From contig CANGXE010000093.1 of assembly GCA_947457525.1 (NCBI GenBank), forward strand, positions 1-6,426: a stretch of DNA of 6,426 nucleotides, given 5' to 3'. Origin of the DNA: Bacteroidota bacterium (GTDB lineage Bacteria; Bacteroidota; Bacteroidia; Chitinophagales; LD1). Positions 1 through 4,962 of this stretch are shown here, piece by piece (within the stretch, counting starts at the first letter, position 1; the number at the start of each line of letters is the position of its first letter). The notes under the pieces were generated by a model, which worked only from the letters and a program-made list of their open reading frames with translations, made no database searches and had not been told where the DNA came from. The position numbers and the translations under genes are program-made.

Positions 1-907
1 AAGCCAACAAACGAATATCATTCGCAATTTTCATTAAAGAACAAGCCACAGTTTTTAGCGCACCATGAGTTTCTACAATAGCATCATGAGCCGCTAAGGC
101 TTCAAATTTATTTTCGGCAGTAATGAATGGGATGTTAGTTAAAGTGGCAATGTGTTTAGCCACATTTTCTGAGTATCCTTTTGGGGTATTAATGCCCGTA
201 CCTACGGCAGTGCCACCAAGCGCCAATTCTGCTAAATGCGGTAAAGTGTGTTCAATTGCTTTGATACCATGATTGAGTTGTGAAACATAGCCCGAAAGTT
301 CTTGCCCCAAAGTAAGCGGAGTAGCATCCATCAAGTGTGTGCGCCCAATCTTAACAATGTGCATGTACTCTTTAGACTTTGCAGCTAAGGTATCGCGCAA
401 CTTTTTAATGCCGGGTATGGTTTGTTCTACCAATATCTTATAGGCTGCGATGTGCATAGCTGTTGGGAACGTATCATTCGAAGATTGCGATTTGTTGACA
501 TCATCATTGGGATGAACAATCTTTTTTTCGTCTATCAAACTACCGCCATTCAACACGTGCGCTCGGTAAGCCACCACTTCATTCACGTTCATATTACTTT
601 GTGTACCTGAGCCGGTTTGCCACACCACCAATGGAAACTGATCGTGTAATTTTCCTTCAACAATCTCATCACAAACTTTACCAATCAAATCAGACGTTTC
701 TTTACTCAAAACACCGGCATCTAAGTTGGTGAGTGCAGCTGCTTTTTTGAGGTAAGCAAAAGCCGTAATGATTTCGCGTGGCATTTTGTTGATGTCTTGC
801 GCAATTTTAAAATTATCAATAGAGCGTTGCGTTTGCGCGCCCCAGTAAACATCTGCCGGAACTTCCACTATTCCCATGGTGTCTTTTTCTTTTCTAAAAG
901 CAGTCAT
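1..907 (-). CDS. fumC: Fumarate hydratase class II, 3' end cut off by the window edge
   Basis: This enzyme reversibly hydrates fumarate to (S)-malate in the TCA cycle, in the cytosol. The class II type is an iron-independent homotetramer of about 460-465 residues; 302 codons are present here, with no stop before the window edge. I translated it from the ATG at 907. Visible family landmarks are SGTQSNMNVNEV (about residues 100-111), the HPNDDVNKSQSSNDTFPTA block (132-150), the active-site GRTHLMDATP with catalytic-type T190/H191 (188-197), and LGGTAVGTGINTP followed by NKFEALAAHDA and SLMKIANDIR. The flexible GSSxMPxKxNP loop with the catalytic serine lies in the missing part. The start matches the family's N-terminus (MGxxxVPxxxYWGAQTQRS). 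It is divergent from the heme monooxygenase gene, and a promoter-like pair lies at 944-974. The FumC/aspartase superfamily is broad, but these motifs favour fumarase over aspartase. Confidence 0.95.
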   Translation of the reverse strand, partial: MTAFRKEKDTMGIVEVPADVYWGAQTQRSIDNFKIAQDINKMPREIITAFAYLKKAAALTNLDAGVLSKETSDLIGKVCDEIVEGKLHDQFPLVVWQTGSGTQSNMNVNEVVAYRAHVLNGGSLIDEKKIVHPNDDVNKSQSSNDTFPTAMHIAAYKILVEQTIPGIKKLRDTLAAKSKEYMHIVKIGRTHLMDATPLTLGQELSGYVSQLNHGIKAIEHTLPHLAELALGGTAVGTGINTPKGYSENVAKHIATLTNIPFITAENKFEALAAHDAIVETHGALKTVACSLMKIANDIRLLA

Positions 908-917
908 TGTGAGTTTT

Positions 918-935
918 TTTAAGGGTTAATGATTA
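918..935 (-). promoter_or_regulatory. Leader element shared with the acidic-protein gene (copy 1)
   Basis: Read toward fumC this is TAATCATTAACCCTTAAA, ending exactly 10 bases before the ATG. The gene at 2896-3231 has the same 18 bases with one change, also ending 10 bases before its ATG. The element lies in the predicted 5' leader and contains the near-symmetric core TTAACCCTTAA. Its function is unknown: it could be a translation-start context, an operator or chance similarity. Confidence 0.35.
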
Positions 936-943
936 ATCAGCTG

Positions 944-974
944 CGAATTTACTTTAGTGCAAAACCCTAGCAAC
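944..974 (-). promoter_or_regulatory. Predicted Bacteroidota-type promoter of fumC
   Basis: On the minus strand a GTTG (974-971) is followed after 19 bases by TAAATTCG (951-944). This resembles the Bacteroidota arrangement TTTG-N19-21-TAnnTTTG with one change in each element. Transcription would start near 937-940, giving a leader of about 30 bases. The call rests on pattern matching only. Confidence 0.5.
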
Positions 975-1006
975 AATGCAATCATATTTTTTTAGCACAT
1001 TTTCTT

Positions 1007-1025
1007 ATTTAGATTAATTCTAAAT
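1007..1025. promoter_or_regulatory. Perfect inverted repeat resembling a Fur-family (Irr/ICE-like) operator
   Basis: The arms ATTTAGA and TCTAAAT are perfect reverse complements around TTAAT. The inner 17 bases, TTTAGATTAATTCTAAA, fit the iron control element described for Irr, a Fur-family regulator of Alphaproteobacteria (TTTAGAA-N3-TTCTAAA), at 13 of 14 defined positions. The dyad ends two bases before the -7 element of the heme monooxygenase promoter, where a bound repressor would block RNA polymerase. The dyad is seen directly. Iron or heme responsiveness is inferred, and the protein that binds it in this organism is unknown. Confidence 0.5.
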
Positions 1026-1027
1026 AG

Positions 1028-1035
1028 TATATTTG
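1028..1035 (+). promoter_or_regulatory. Predicted -7 promoter element of the heme monooxygenase operon
   Basis: TATATTTG matches the Bacteroidota consensus TAnnTTTG at every fixed position and lies 16 bases before the ATG at 1052. A -33 element is poor: only TTAT-like sequence sits at the right spacing, and it overlaps the dyad at 1007-1025. A weak -33 under an operator would fit a regulated promoter. Confidence 0.55.
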
Positions 1036-1051
1036 CATAAAAATTACGCTA

Positions 1052-1387
1052 ATGGAAAAACAAAAAAACTTTGTAGCGGTTAATTACATCAACTGCACAC
1101 CCGAATACCAAGAACGATTTGAACAACTATTTGGCACGCGTGCACATGCCATTGATTTGATGCCGGGCTTTGTAGACATGCAAGTATTAAAACCCAACAC
1201 CGAGGGCGATGCTTATTTGATAGTGAGCCATTGGGAAACAGAAGATGCCTTCAAAACTTGGACATCTTCTCCGGCCTTTATCGAAGGCCACAAACGTGGG
1301 TTTGAAGATTTGCGAAAAGCAAAAGAAGAGGGAAGACCTGCACCAATGAAAAGTGACTTTAAAACATATAAGGTAATTGCAAAATGA
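1052..1387 (+). CDS. IsdG/HmoA-like heme-degrading monooxygenase (ABM-fold)
   Basis: This is a small cytosolic dimeric ferredoxin-like protein of the antibiotic-biosynthesis-monooxygenase superfamily, in the branch that oxidatively opens heme to release iron. At 111 residues it has the family's usual length. The IsdG catalytic triad (Asn7, Trp67, His77 in S. aureus IsdG) has counterparts at N11, W70 and H80, with nearly identical spacing, within AVNYI and the block ETEDAFKTWTSSPAFIEGH. The PGF turn at residues 38-40 and the strand ending in VSHWE are also typical. The tail after residue 90 (KEEGRPAP) is charged and poorly conserved. The ATG at 1052 follows a good -7 element and an ICE-like dyad, which strengthens the heme/iron reading. 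A membrane-protein gene follows after 9 bases. Other ABM proteins act on quinones or polyketides, so heme as substrate is likely but unproven. Confidence 0.82.
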   Translation: MEKQKNFVAVNYINCTPEYQERFEQLFGTRAHAIDLMPGFVDMQVLKPNTEGDAYLIVSHWETEDAFKTWTSSPAFIEGHKRGFEDLRKAKEEGRPAPMKSDFKTYKVIAK

Positions 1388-1396
1388 TGTATCATT

Positions 1397-1594
1397 ATGG
1401 CCACAAAACTAGAAACAACAACCTTGGAAAATAATTCAGCGGACAAAGCCGGATGGTTAAAAAAAGGAGGAATACTTGTATTCCTCTTCTTTCTCTTAAA
1501 AGGGATAGGTTGGTTGGTACTATTTGGCTTAGTGGCTTTCGGCATAATGGACGAAAGCAACGTGAGCAAACTCAAAGAGTTATTCTCTTTCTAG
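1397..1594 (+). CDS. Small single-span membrane protein of unknown function, downstream of the heme monooxygenase
   Basis: I do not recognise this 65-residue protein. It has a polar N-terminus (residues 1-19, rich in Thr, Glu and Asn), a short KK pair at 22-23, and a hydrophobic stretch at about 24-51 interrupted by K35 with glycines nearby. This could be one long helix or a tight hairpin. A charged tail (DESNVSKLKELFSF) follows. There is no lipobox or signal-peptidase site, so it probably stays in the inner membrane. The ATG at 1397 lies 9 bases after the stop of the monooxygenase gene, so co-transcription is likely and a link to heme or iron handling is possible. It ends 5 bases before the stop codon of the convergent enoyl-CoA hydratase gene. 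The short length and low complexity leave some doubt, but operon placement and a coherent membrane profile favour a real gene. Confidence 0.65.
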   Translation: MATKLETTTLENNSADKAGWLKKGGILVFLFFLLKGIGWLVLFGLVAFGIMDESNVSKLKELFSF

Positions 1595-1599
1595 TTTTG

Positions 1600-2382
1600 T
1601 TATTTGCCGGTGAAAACAGGTTTTCTTTTCTCTAAGAAAGCTGTAGTTCCCTCCACAAAATCATTAGTGGTTACGCACTTACCAAACAATTCGATTTCTG
1701 TGTCAAAACCATCAATACCATCTTTGAAGTGAGCGTATACACTTTGAATGACTTGGTTGATAGCGTGAGGAGACATACTCAAGATTTTCTCCAACATGGC
1801 TTTGCAAGTATCTATCAACTCAACGGTTTGCACTACATCATTGACCAAACCTAGTTTCTCTGCGCAAGCCGCATCAATGATGTCGGCTGTCATCATCAAT
1901 TCAAGTGCTTTTCCTTTGCCTATTAGTTGAGTTAATCGTTGAGTTCCACCATAACCCGGTATGAGTCCAAGTTTAACTTCGGGTTGTCCAAATTTTGCAT
2001 TTTCACTCGCTATGCGAATATGACAAGCCATGGCTAATTCGCAGCCGCCACCCAAAGCAAATCCATTCACAGCAGCAATGATTGGCTTTGGACATATTTC
2101 AATTTTATCGAATACATCATGTCCGCGTTGTGCTAGACGTTTGCCCTCTTCTTCGGTCAATCCTTTAAATTCGTTGATGTCGGCTCCGGCCACAAAACTC
2201 TTGCTGCCTTTACCGGTGATGATTACTCCTTTTATCTCATCGTTAGAATAAATTTCATCAATCGCTTCGTTGAGTTCGCCAATTACTGCACCGTTGAGTG
2301 CATTAAGTTTATCCTCGCGGTTGATGTAGATTAATAAAATGCCATTGCTTAACTCAGTGAGAAGAGTAGTGTATTGTTTCAT
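1600..2382 (-). CDS. Enoyl-CoA hydratase (crotonase family)
   Basis: This enzyme is predicted to add water across the double bond of trans-2-enoyl-CoA, as in fatty-acid beta-oxidation or a crotonyl-CoA pathway, in the cytosol. At 260 residues it is a full-length, single-domain crotonase. The oxyanion-hole segments are SFVAGADI (62-69) and NGFALGGGCEL (106-116). The two catalytic glutamates are E115 (in GGGCELA) and E135 (in FGQPEVKLGLIPGYGGTQRL), 20 residues apart as E144 and E164 are in rat mitochondrial hydratase. Keeping both glutamates argues for a true hydratase over an isomerase or hydrolase of the same fold. The ATG at 2382 gives the family's normal N-terminus. It lies 39 bases downstream of the cobalamin-binding subunit gene on the same strand, so the two probably form an operon. 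Chain-length preference cannot be read from the sequence. Confidence 0.92.
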   Translation of the reverse strand: MKQYTTLLTELSNGILLIYINREDKLNALNGAVIGELNEAIDEIYSNDEIKGVIITGKGSKSFVAGADINEFKGLTEEEGKRLAQRGHDVFDKIEICPKPIIAAVNGFALGGGCELAMACHIRIASENAKFGQPEVKLGLIPGYGGTQRLTQLIGKGKALELMMTADIIDAACAEKLGLVNDVVQTVELIDTCKAMLEKILSMSPHAINQVIQSVYAHFKDGIDGFDTEIELFGKCVTTNDFVEGTTAFLEKRKPVFTGK

Positions 2383-2421
2383 AAATTTTTAATCGGTTTA
2401 GTGTTATCGTTTTTTTTTGAA

Positions 2422-2829
2422 TTAATAATTTCTATGAGTAGCCACCCATTCGGCTACATAGTCTTTGATTTGAACGGTAGGCGTGCCGGGCGCGAAAAGT
2501 GTGCCACAGCCAATTTCATTGAGCTTAATCATATCTTCGTCAGGAATGATGCCACCACCGGTGAGGAGCACATCATCCAGCCCCTTTTCTTTCATCAGTT
2601 GCAATACTTTAGGAAAAACCGTCATGTGTGCGCCACTCAAGATGCTTATGCCGATGGCATCCACATCTTCTTGCAGTGCGGTATTCACGACCATTTCCGG
2701 TGTTTGGCGAAGGCCGGTGTAGATGACTTCCATGCCGGCATCTTTTAAAGAAGTAGCGATGATTTTGGCACCACGATCGTGGCCGTCTAGGCCAACTTTA
2801 GCGATTAATATTCGGATGGGTCTTTTCAT
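2422..2829 (-). CDS. Stand-alone cobalamin-binding subunit of an acyl-CoA mutase (methylmalonyl-/isobutyryl-CoA mutase type)
   Basis: This 135-residue protein is essentially only the B12-binding Rossmann-like domain found at the C-terminus of methylmalonyl-CoA mutase. It carries the base-off/His-on signature: GLDGHDRG near residues 14-21 supplies the cobalt-ligating histidine (DxHxxG), followed by SILSGAH and LLTGGGIIPDED. Such separate small subunits are known for isobutyryl-CoA and 2-hydroxyisobutyryl-CoA mutases and for some methylmalonyl-CoA mutases, where they pair with a catalytic large subunit of about 550 residues. No large subunit lies in this window. I chose the ATG at 2829 because the family starts with a residue pattern like RPIRILIAKVGLDGHD. 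The upstream in-frame TTG at 2850 lies inside a terminator-like hairpin. The gene precedes the enoyl-CoA hydratase gene by 39 bases. The exact substrate is unresolved. Confidence 0.88.
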   Translation of the reverse strand: MKRPIRILIAKVGLDGHDRGAKIIATSLKDAGMEVIYTGLRQTPEMVVNTALQEDVDAIGISILSGAHMTVFPKVLQLMKEKGLDDVLLTGGGIIPDEDMIKLNEIGCGTLFAPGTPTVQIKDYVAEWVATHRNY

Positions 2830-2836
2830 GGTTGTG

Positions 2837-2877
2837 TAAAAATAAAACAAGGTACTGTTTTAAGCAGCACCTTGTTT
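2837..2877 (-). terminator. Rho-independent terminator after the acidic-protein gene
   Basis: In the minus-strand transcript, AAACAAGGUGCUG (2877-2865) pairs with CAGUACCUUGUUU (2857-2845): 13 pairs including one G-U, around a 7-base loop. The run UUUUAUUUUUA follows. The hairpin begins 18 bases after the stop at 2896. The plus strand has no U-run after it, so it serves only the minus-strand transcript. Its U-tract ends about 8 bases before the ATG of the B12-subunit gene, so it may also limit read-through into that gene. Confidence 0.8.
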
Positions 2878-2895
2878 ATGTGTTTGTTCTATAAA

Positions 2896-3231
2896 TTAAT
2901 AATCATCATCAAAGCCGCCACCACCAAAGTCATCATCATCTTCTCCGAAATCATCAAAGTCCTCAAAGTCTTCATCGTCATAGTCATCTTGCTTTGAGGC
3001 TTTGCGACCTTTGCCGGCTGATTTTTTCTCAATCAAATCGTCAAATTCTTCTAAGCCTTCCATGCTACTGAGTTCATCTTCAGATGGCTCAACTTCCAAC
3101 TCATCTTCATCAACTTCCAAAGCGTCATCATCGTCCTCCAATTCATCATCTTCGAAGTCATCATCCTCTTCTTTCTTCGATTTTTTGTTCAATTTAGGAT
3201 TTTCCTCTTCCTCTTTTTTCTTACGTGGCAT
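2896..3231 (-). CDS. Highly acidic, low-complexity (probably disordered) protein of unknown function
   Basis: I do not recognise a family. Of 111 residues, 52 are Asp or Glu. The layout is a lysine-rich N-terminus (PRKKKEEEE, then NKKSKK by residue 20), a long Asp/Glu tract with scattered Leu and Val (about 21-68), a second basic patch (EKKSAGKGRKASKQ), and an Asp/Phe/Gly-rich tail ending GGGGFDDDY. There is no signal peptide or membrane segment, so it should be cytosolic. Bipolar charge of this kind occurs in proteins that contact nucleic acids, ribosomes or basic proteins, but that is only analogy. It appears real because it has a promoter-like element, its own hairpin terminator, and a leader element shared with fumC. 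The ATG at 3231 is the only sensible start. The minus-strand neighbours are gltX upstream and the B12-subunit gene downstream. Trinucleotide-like GAT/GAA/GAC runs make it prone to length variation. Confidence 0.78.
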   Translation of the reverse strand: MPRKKKEEEENPKLNKKSKKEEDDDFEDDELEDDDDALEVDEDELEVEPSEDELSSMEGLEEFDDLIEKKSAGKGRKASKQDDYDDEDFEDFDDFGEDDDDFGGGGFDDDY

Positions 3232-3241
3232 GGGTTTCTTG

Positions 3242-3259
3242 TTTAAGGGTTAAAGATTA
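3242..3259 (-). promoter_or_regulatory. Leader element shared with fumC (copy 2)
   Basis: Read toward the acidic-protein gene this is TAATCTTTAACCCTTAAA. It matches the fumC copy at 17 of 18 positions and again ends 10 bases before the ATG. It begins two bases after the predicted -7 element, so it spans the presumed transcription start and leader. Confidence 0.35.
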
Positions 3260-3261
3260 TG

Positions 3262-3269
3262 TGAATATA
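3262..3269 (-). promoter_or_regulatory. Predicted -7 promoter element of the acidic-protein gene
   Basis: TATATTCA on the minus strand is a weak match to TAnnTTTG. It lies inside a 17-base stretch (AAAAATCTATATTCACA, 3276-3260) that recurs with one change at the right edge of the window, where the element is TATATTCG. No clear -33 element is visible. The recurrence is the main support. Confidence 0.4.
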
Positions 3270-3340
3270 GATTTTTAGGTAATCGTAAAATGCGCTCCAA
3301 ATGTTACTCAAACAAAAATAATTCTTTTCAAAATTTAAAA

Positions 3341-4876
3341 TTAAATCGTGTCAAAATAATTCAGCGATTTTTTGATCCGCGCTACGCTTTTTTCTTTTCC
3401 TAGCAGTGCCATCATATCAAAAATAGTTGGTCCTTGCATGGTGCCCGCTAGTGCCAAACGTAAAACAGGCATAATTTCACCCATTTTTAGTCCGTTGACA
3501 GTAATGTAAGTTTTAACAACTGTTTCTAGTGTTTGATGACTAAAATCATCGGCTGTTGCTAGTTTGTCTGCAATGTCTTCAAAAATGTTGCGATTTTCTC
3601 TTTTGTATTTCTTACAAATCGAATCGTTGTCATAGTTGTCAATGTCCTCAAAAAAGTAAGTGCCAAGCGTAGGCAAATCATTCAAGAAAACGGCACGCTC
3701 TTTCATCAAGTGGCAATACTCAGTGACGAAAGGTAAATCAAACGGGTAGCCTTTGGCGGTGAGTTGGTCTTTGATGGCCAATGCCAATTCCTCATCTGTT
3801 TTGTGTTTCAGGTATTGTTGATTAAACCATTTAGCTTTTTCATAATCGAAGCGCGCTCCGGCTTTGTGTACTTTCTCTAGGCTGAACAAGCTTATCAATT
3901 CTTCCATACTCATTATTTCTTTGTCGCCTCCGGGGTTCCATCCCAATAACGACAAGAAGTTGATGAAAGCCTCGGGGAAAAATCCACGTTCTCGATAACC
4001 GGTTGATGTTTCTCCGGTTTCGGGGTCTGTCCAGTTCAATGCAAACGAAGGAAATCCTAAGCGGTCGCCATCGCGTTTGCTCAATTTGCCATTGCCATCC
4101 GGTTTGAGGATAAGCGACAAGTGCGCAAACTTCGGCATGATTTCTTCCCAACCGAACGCCCGATAAAGCAAGACGTGAAGCGGAGCAGAGCTCAACCATT
4201 CTTCTCCACGAATAACGTGAGTGATTTCCATCATGTAATCATCTGCTACATTGGCCAAATGATAAGTAGGCATGCCATCGCTTTTGAACAACACTTTGTC
4301 ATCCAATTGAGAGGTGTTGAACACTACCCAGCCTCTGATTTCATCATGAAATTTAACTTCCTCATTGCGCGGCATTTTGAAGCGAATAACATAAGGCTCG
4401 TTGTTGGCTAACTTACTCTCCACTTCATCATGAGGAAGCGTGAGTGAGTTTTTCATGTATTGGCGGGTCACTGCATTGTAGGCAGGGCTCGGTACCCCTT
4501 GCGCTTGCATGTTGGCGCGCATCAGTTCGAGGTCTTCGGGCGTGTCGAACGCATAGTAAGCATGGTCGCTGGCGATTAATTTATCTGCATACTCTCTATA
4601 CAATGCTTTGCGCTCGCTTTGACGATAAGGCGCATGTGGACCATCACCAAATCCAACTCCTTCATTAGGTTCAATGCCACACCATTTTAGCGATTCGATA
4701 ATGTATTGTTCTGCGCCCGGTACAAAGCGATTTTGGTCAGTGTCTTCTATGCGAAGGATGAAATCTCCGCCCTGCTGTTTGGCTAACAGATAATTATATA
4801 GGGCGGTACGAATTCCTCCCATGTGTAAAGGTCCTGTCGGACTAGGTGCAAATCTTACTCTTACTCTTCTGCTCAT
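3341..4876 (-). CDS. gltX: Glutamyl-tRNA synthetase
   Basis: This class I synthetase uses ATP to charge tRNA-Glu with glutamate in the cytosol and is essential. From the ATG at 4876 it has 511 residues, slightly longer than the roughly 470 of many bacterial GluRS. The signature HIGH-type motif is HMGG (18-21) within RFAPSPTGPLHMGGIRTALY. The KMSKS-type motif is KLSKRDG (264-270). Between them are LRIEDTD (41-47), the YRQSER block (84-89) and the conserved VIRGEEWLSSAPLH (221-234). The helical anticodon-binding region follows from about residue 330. An in-frame TTG at 4942 would add 22 residues, but they do not resemble a GluRS N-terminus, and a promoter-like element at 4896-4903 lies between the two starts. 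Whether it also charges tRNA-Gln cannot be judged here. It is divergent from the deacetylase gene; the acidic-protein gene lies 109 bases downstream behind its own promoter-like element. Confidence 0.97.
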   Translation of the reverse strand: MSRRVRVRFAPSPTGPLHMGGIRTALYNYLLAKQQGGDFILRIEDTDQNRFVPGAEQYIIESLKWCGIEPNEGVGFGDGPHAPYRQSERKALYREYADKLIASDHAYYAFDTPEDLELMRANMQAQGVPSPAYNAVTRQYMKNSLTLPHDEVESKLANNEPYVIRFKMPRNEEVKFHDEIRGWVVFNTSQLDDKVLFKSDGMPTYHLANVADDYMMEITHVIRGEEWLSSAPLHVLLYRAFGWEEIMPKFAHLSLILKPDGNGKLSKRDGDRLGFPSFALNWTDPETGETSTGYRERGFFPEAFINFLSLLGWNPGGDKEIMSMEELISLFSLEKVHKAGARFDYEKAKWFNQQYLKHKTDEELALAIKDQLTAKGYPFDLPFVTEYCHLMKERAVFLNDLPTLGTYFFEDIDNYDNDSICKKYKRENRNIFEDIADKLATADDFSHQTLETVVKTYITVNGLKMGEIMPVLRLALAGTMQGPTIFDMMALLGKEKSVARIKKSLNYFDTI

Positions 4877-4895
4877 AGCTGGATTATATATGTGG

Positions 4896-4927
4896 CGAAA
4901 ATAACTTTTGTCAGTAAAAACGATAAA
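4896..4927 (-). promoter_or_regulatory. Predicted promoter of gltX
   Basis: On the minus strand, TTTA (4927-4924), a 20-base spacer and TATTTTCG (4903-4896) follow the Bacteroidota -33/-7 layout with one change in each element. The -7 ends 19 bases before the ATG at 4876. It supports that ATG over the upstream TTG at 4942. Confidence 0.45.
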
Positions 4928-4950
4928 ATGAAATTTCAGCAAATGCTTTA

Positions 4951-4958
4951 TTTATTTG
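4951..4958 (+). promoter_or_regulatory. Possible -7 element of the deacetylase-tatD operon
   Basis: TTTATTTG differs from TAnnTTTG at one fixed position and ends 4 bases before the GTG at 4963. Transcription would then begin at or next to the start codon, giving a leaderless mRNA. No good -33 element is found at the expected distance, so this is tentative. Confidence 0.25.
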
Positions 4959-4962
4959 CGTA

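Noticed and set aside
1383..1396. Palindrome AATGAT-GT-ATCATT at the junction of the monooxygenase and membrane-protein genes
   Set aside because: A two-base loop and A-T-rich arms make a stable hairpin unlikely. The sequence is explained by the stop codon and spacer, so it is probably chance.
1213..1575. 120-residue open frame on the minus strand opposite the monooxygenase and membrane-protein genes
   Set aside because: It lies antisense to two well-supported genes, has no recognisable domain and has no promoter-like element, so it is a shadow frame.
1612..1625. Small hairpin GAAAA-CAGG-TTTTC followed by TTTTC, possible terminator for the plus-strand operon ending at 1594
   Set aside because: The stem has five pairs, almost all A-T, and lies in the 3' coding end of the convergent enoyl-CoA hydratase gene. 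It is too weak to call.
2374..2748. 124-residue open frame on the plus strand opposite the B12-subunit gene
   Set aside because: It is antisense to a clear cobalamin-binding domain and its translation shows no coherent domain.
2896..2960. Repeated catcatcatc triplets as a possible microsatellite or CRISPR-like repeat
   Set aside because: The triplets are the codons of the Asp/Glu-rich tail read on the other strand. There are no uniform spacers or repeat units.
3300..3340. A/T-rich stretch after the gltX stop as a possible terminator
   Set aside because: Only short A-T pairings are possible and no G-C-containing stem precedes the T-run, so there is no support for a rho-independent terminator.
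3840..4199. 119-residue open frame on the minus strand inside gltX
   Set aside because: It overlaps the core of GluRS in another frame on the same strand, and its Arg/Trp-rich translation is typical of an out-of-frame reading.
4877..4942. 22-residue N-terminal extension of GluRS from the TTG at 4942
   Set aside because: The extension covers the predicted promoter, does not resemble a GluRS N-terminus, and the ATG at 4876 leads directly into the conserved RVRFAPSPTG block.
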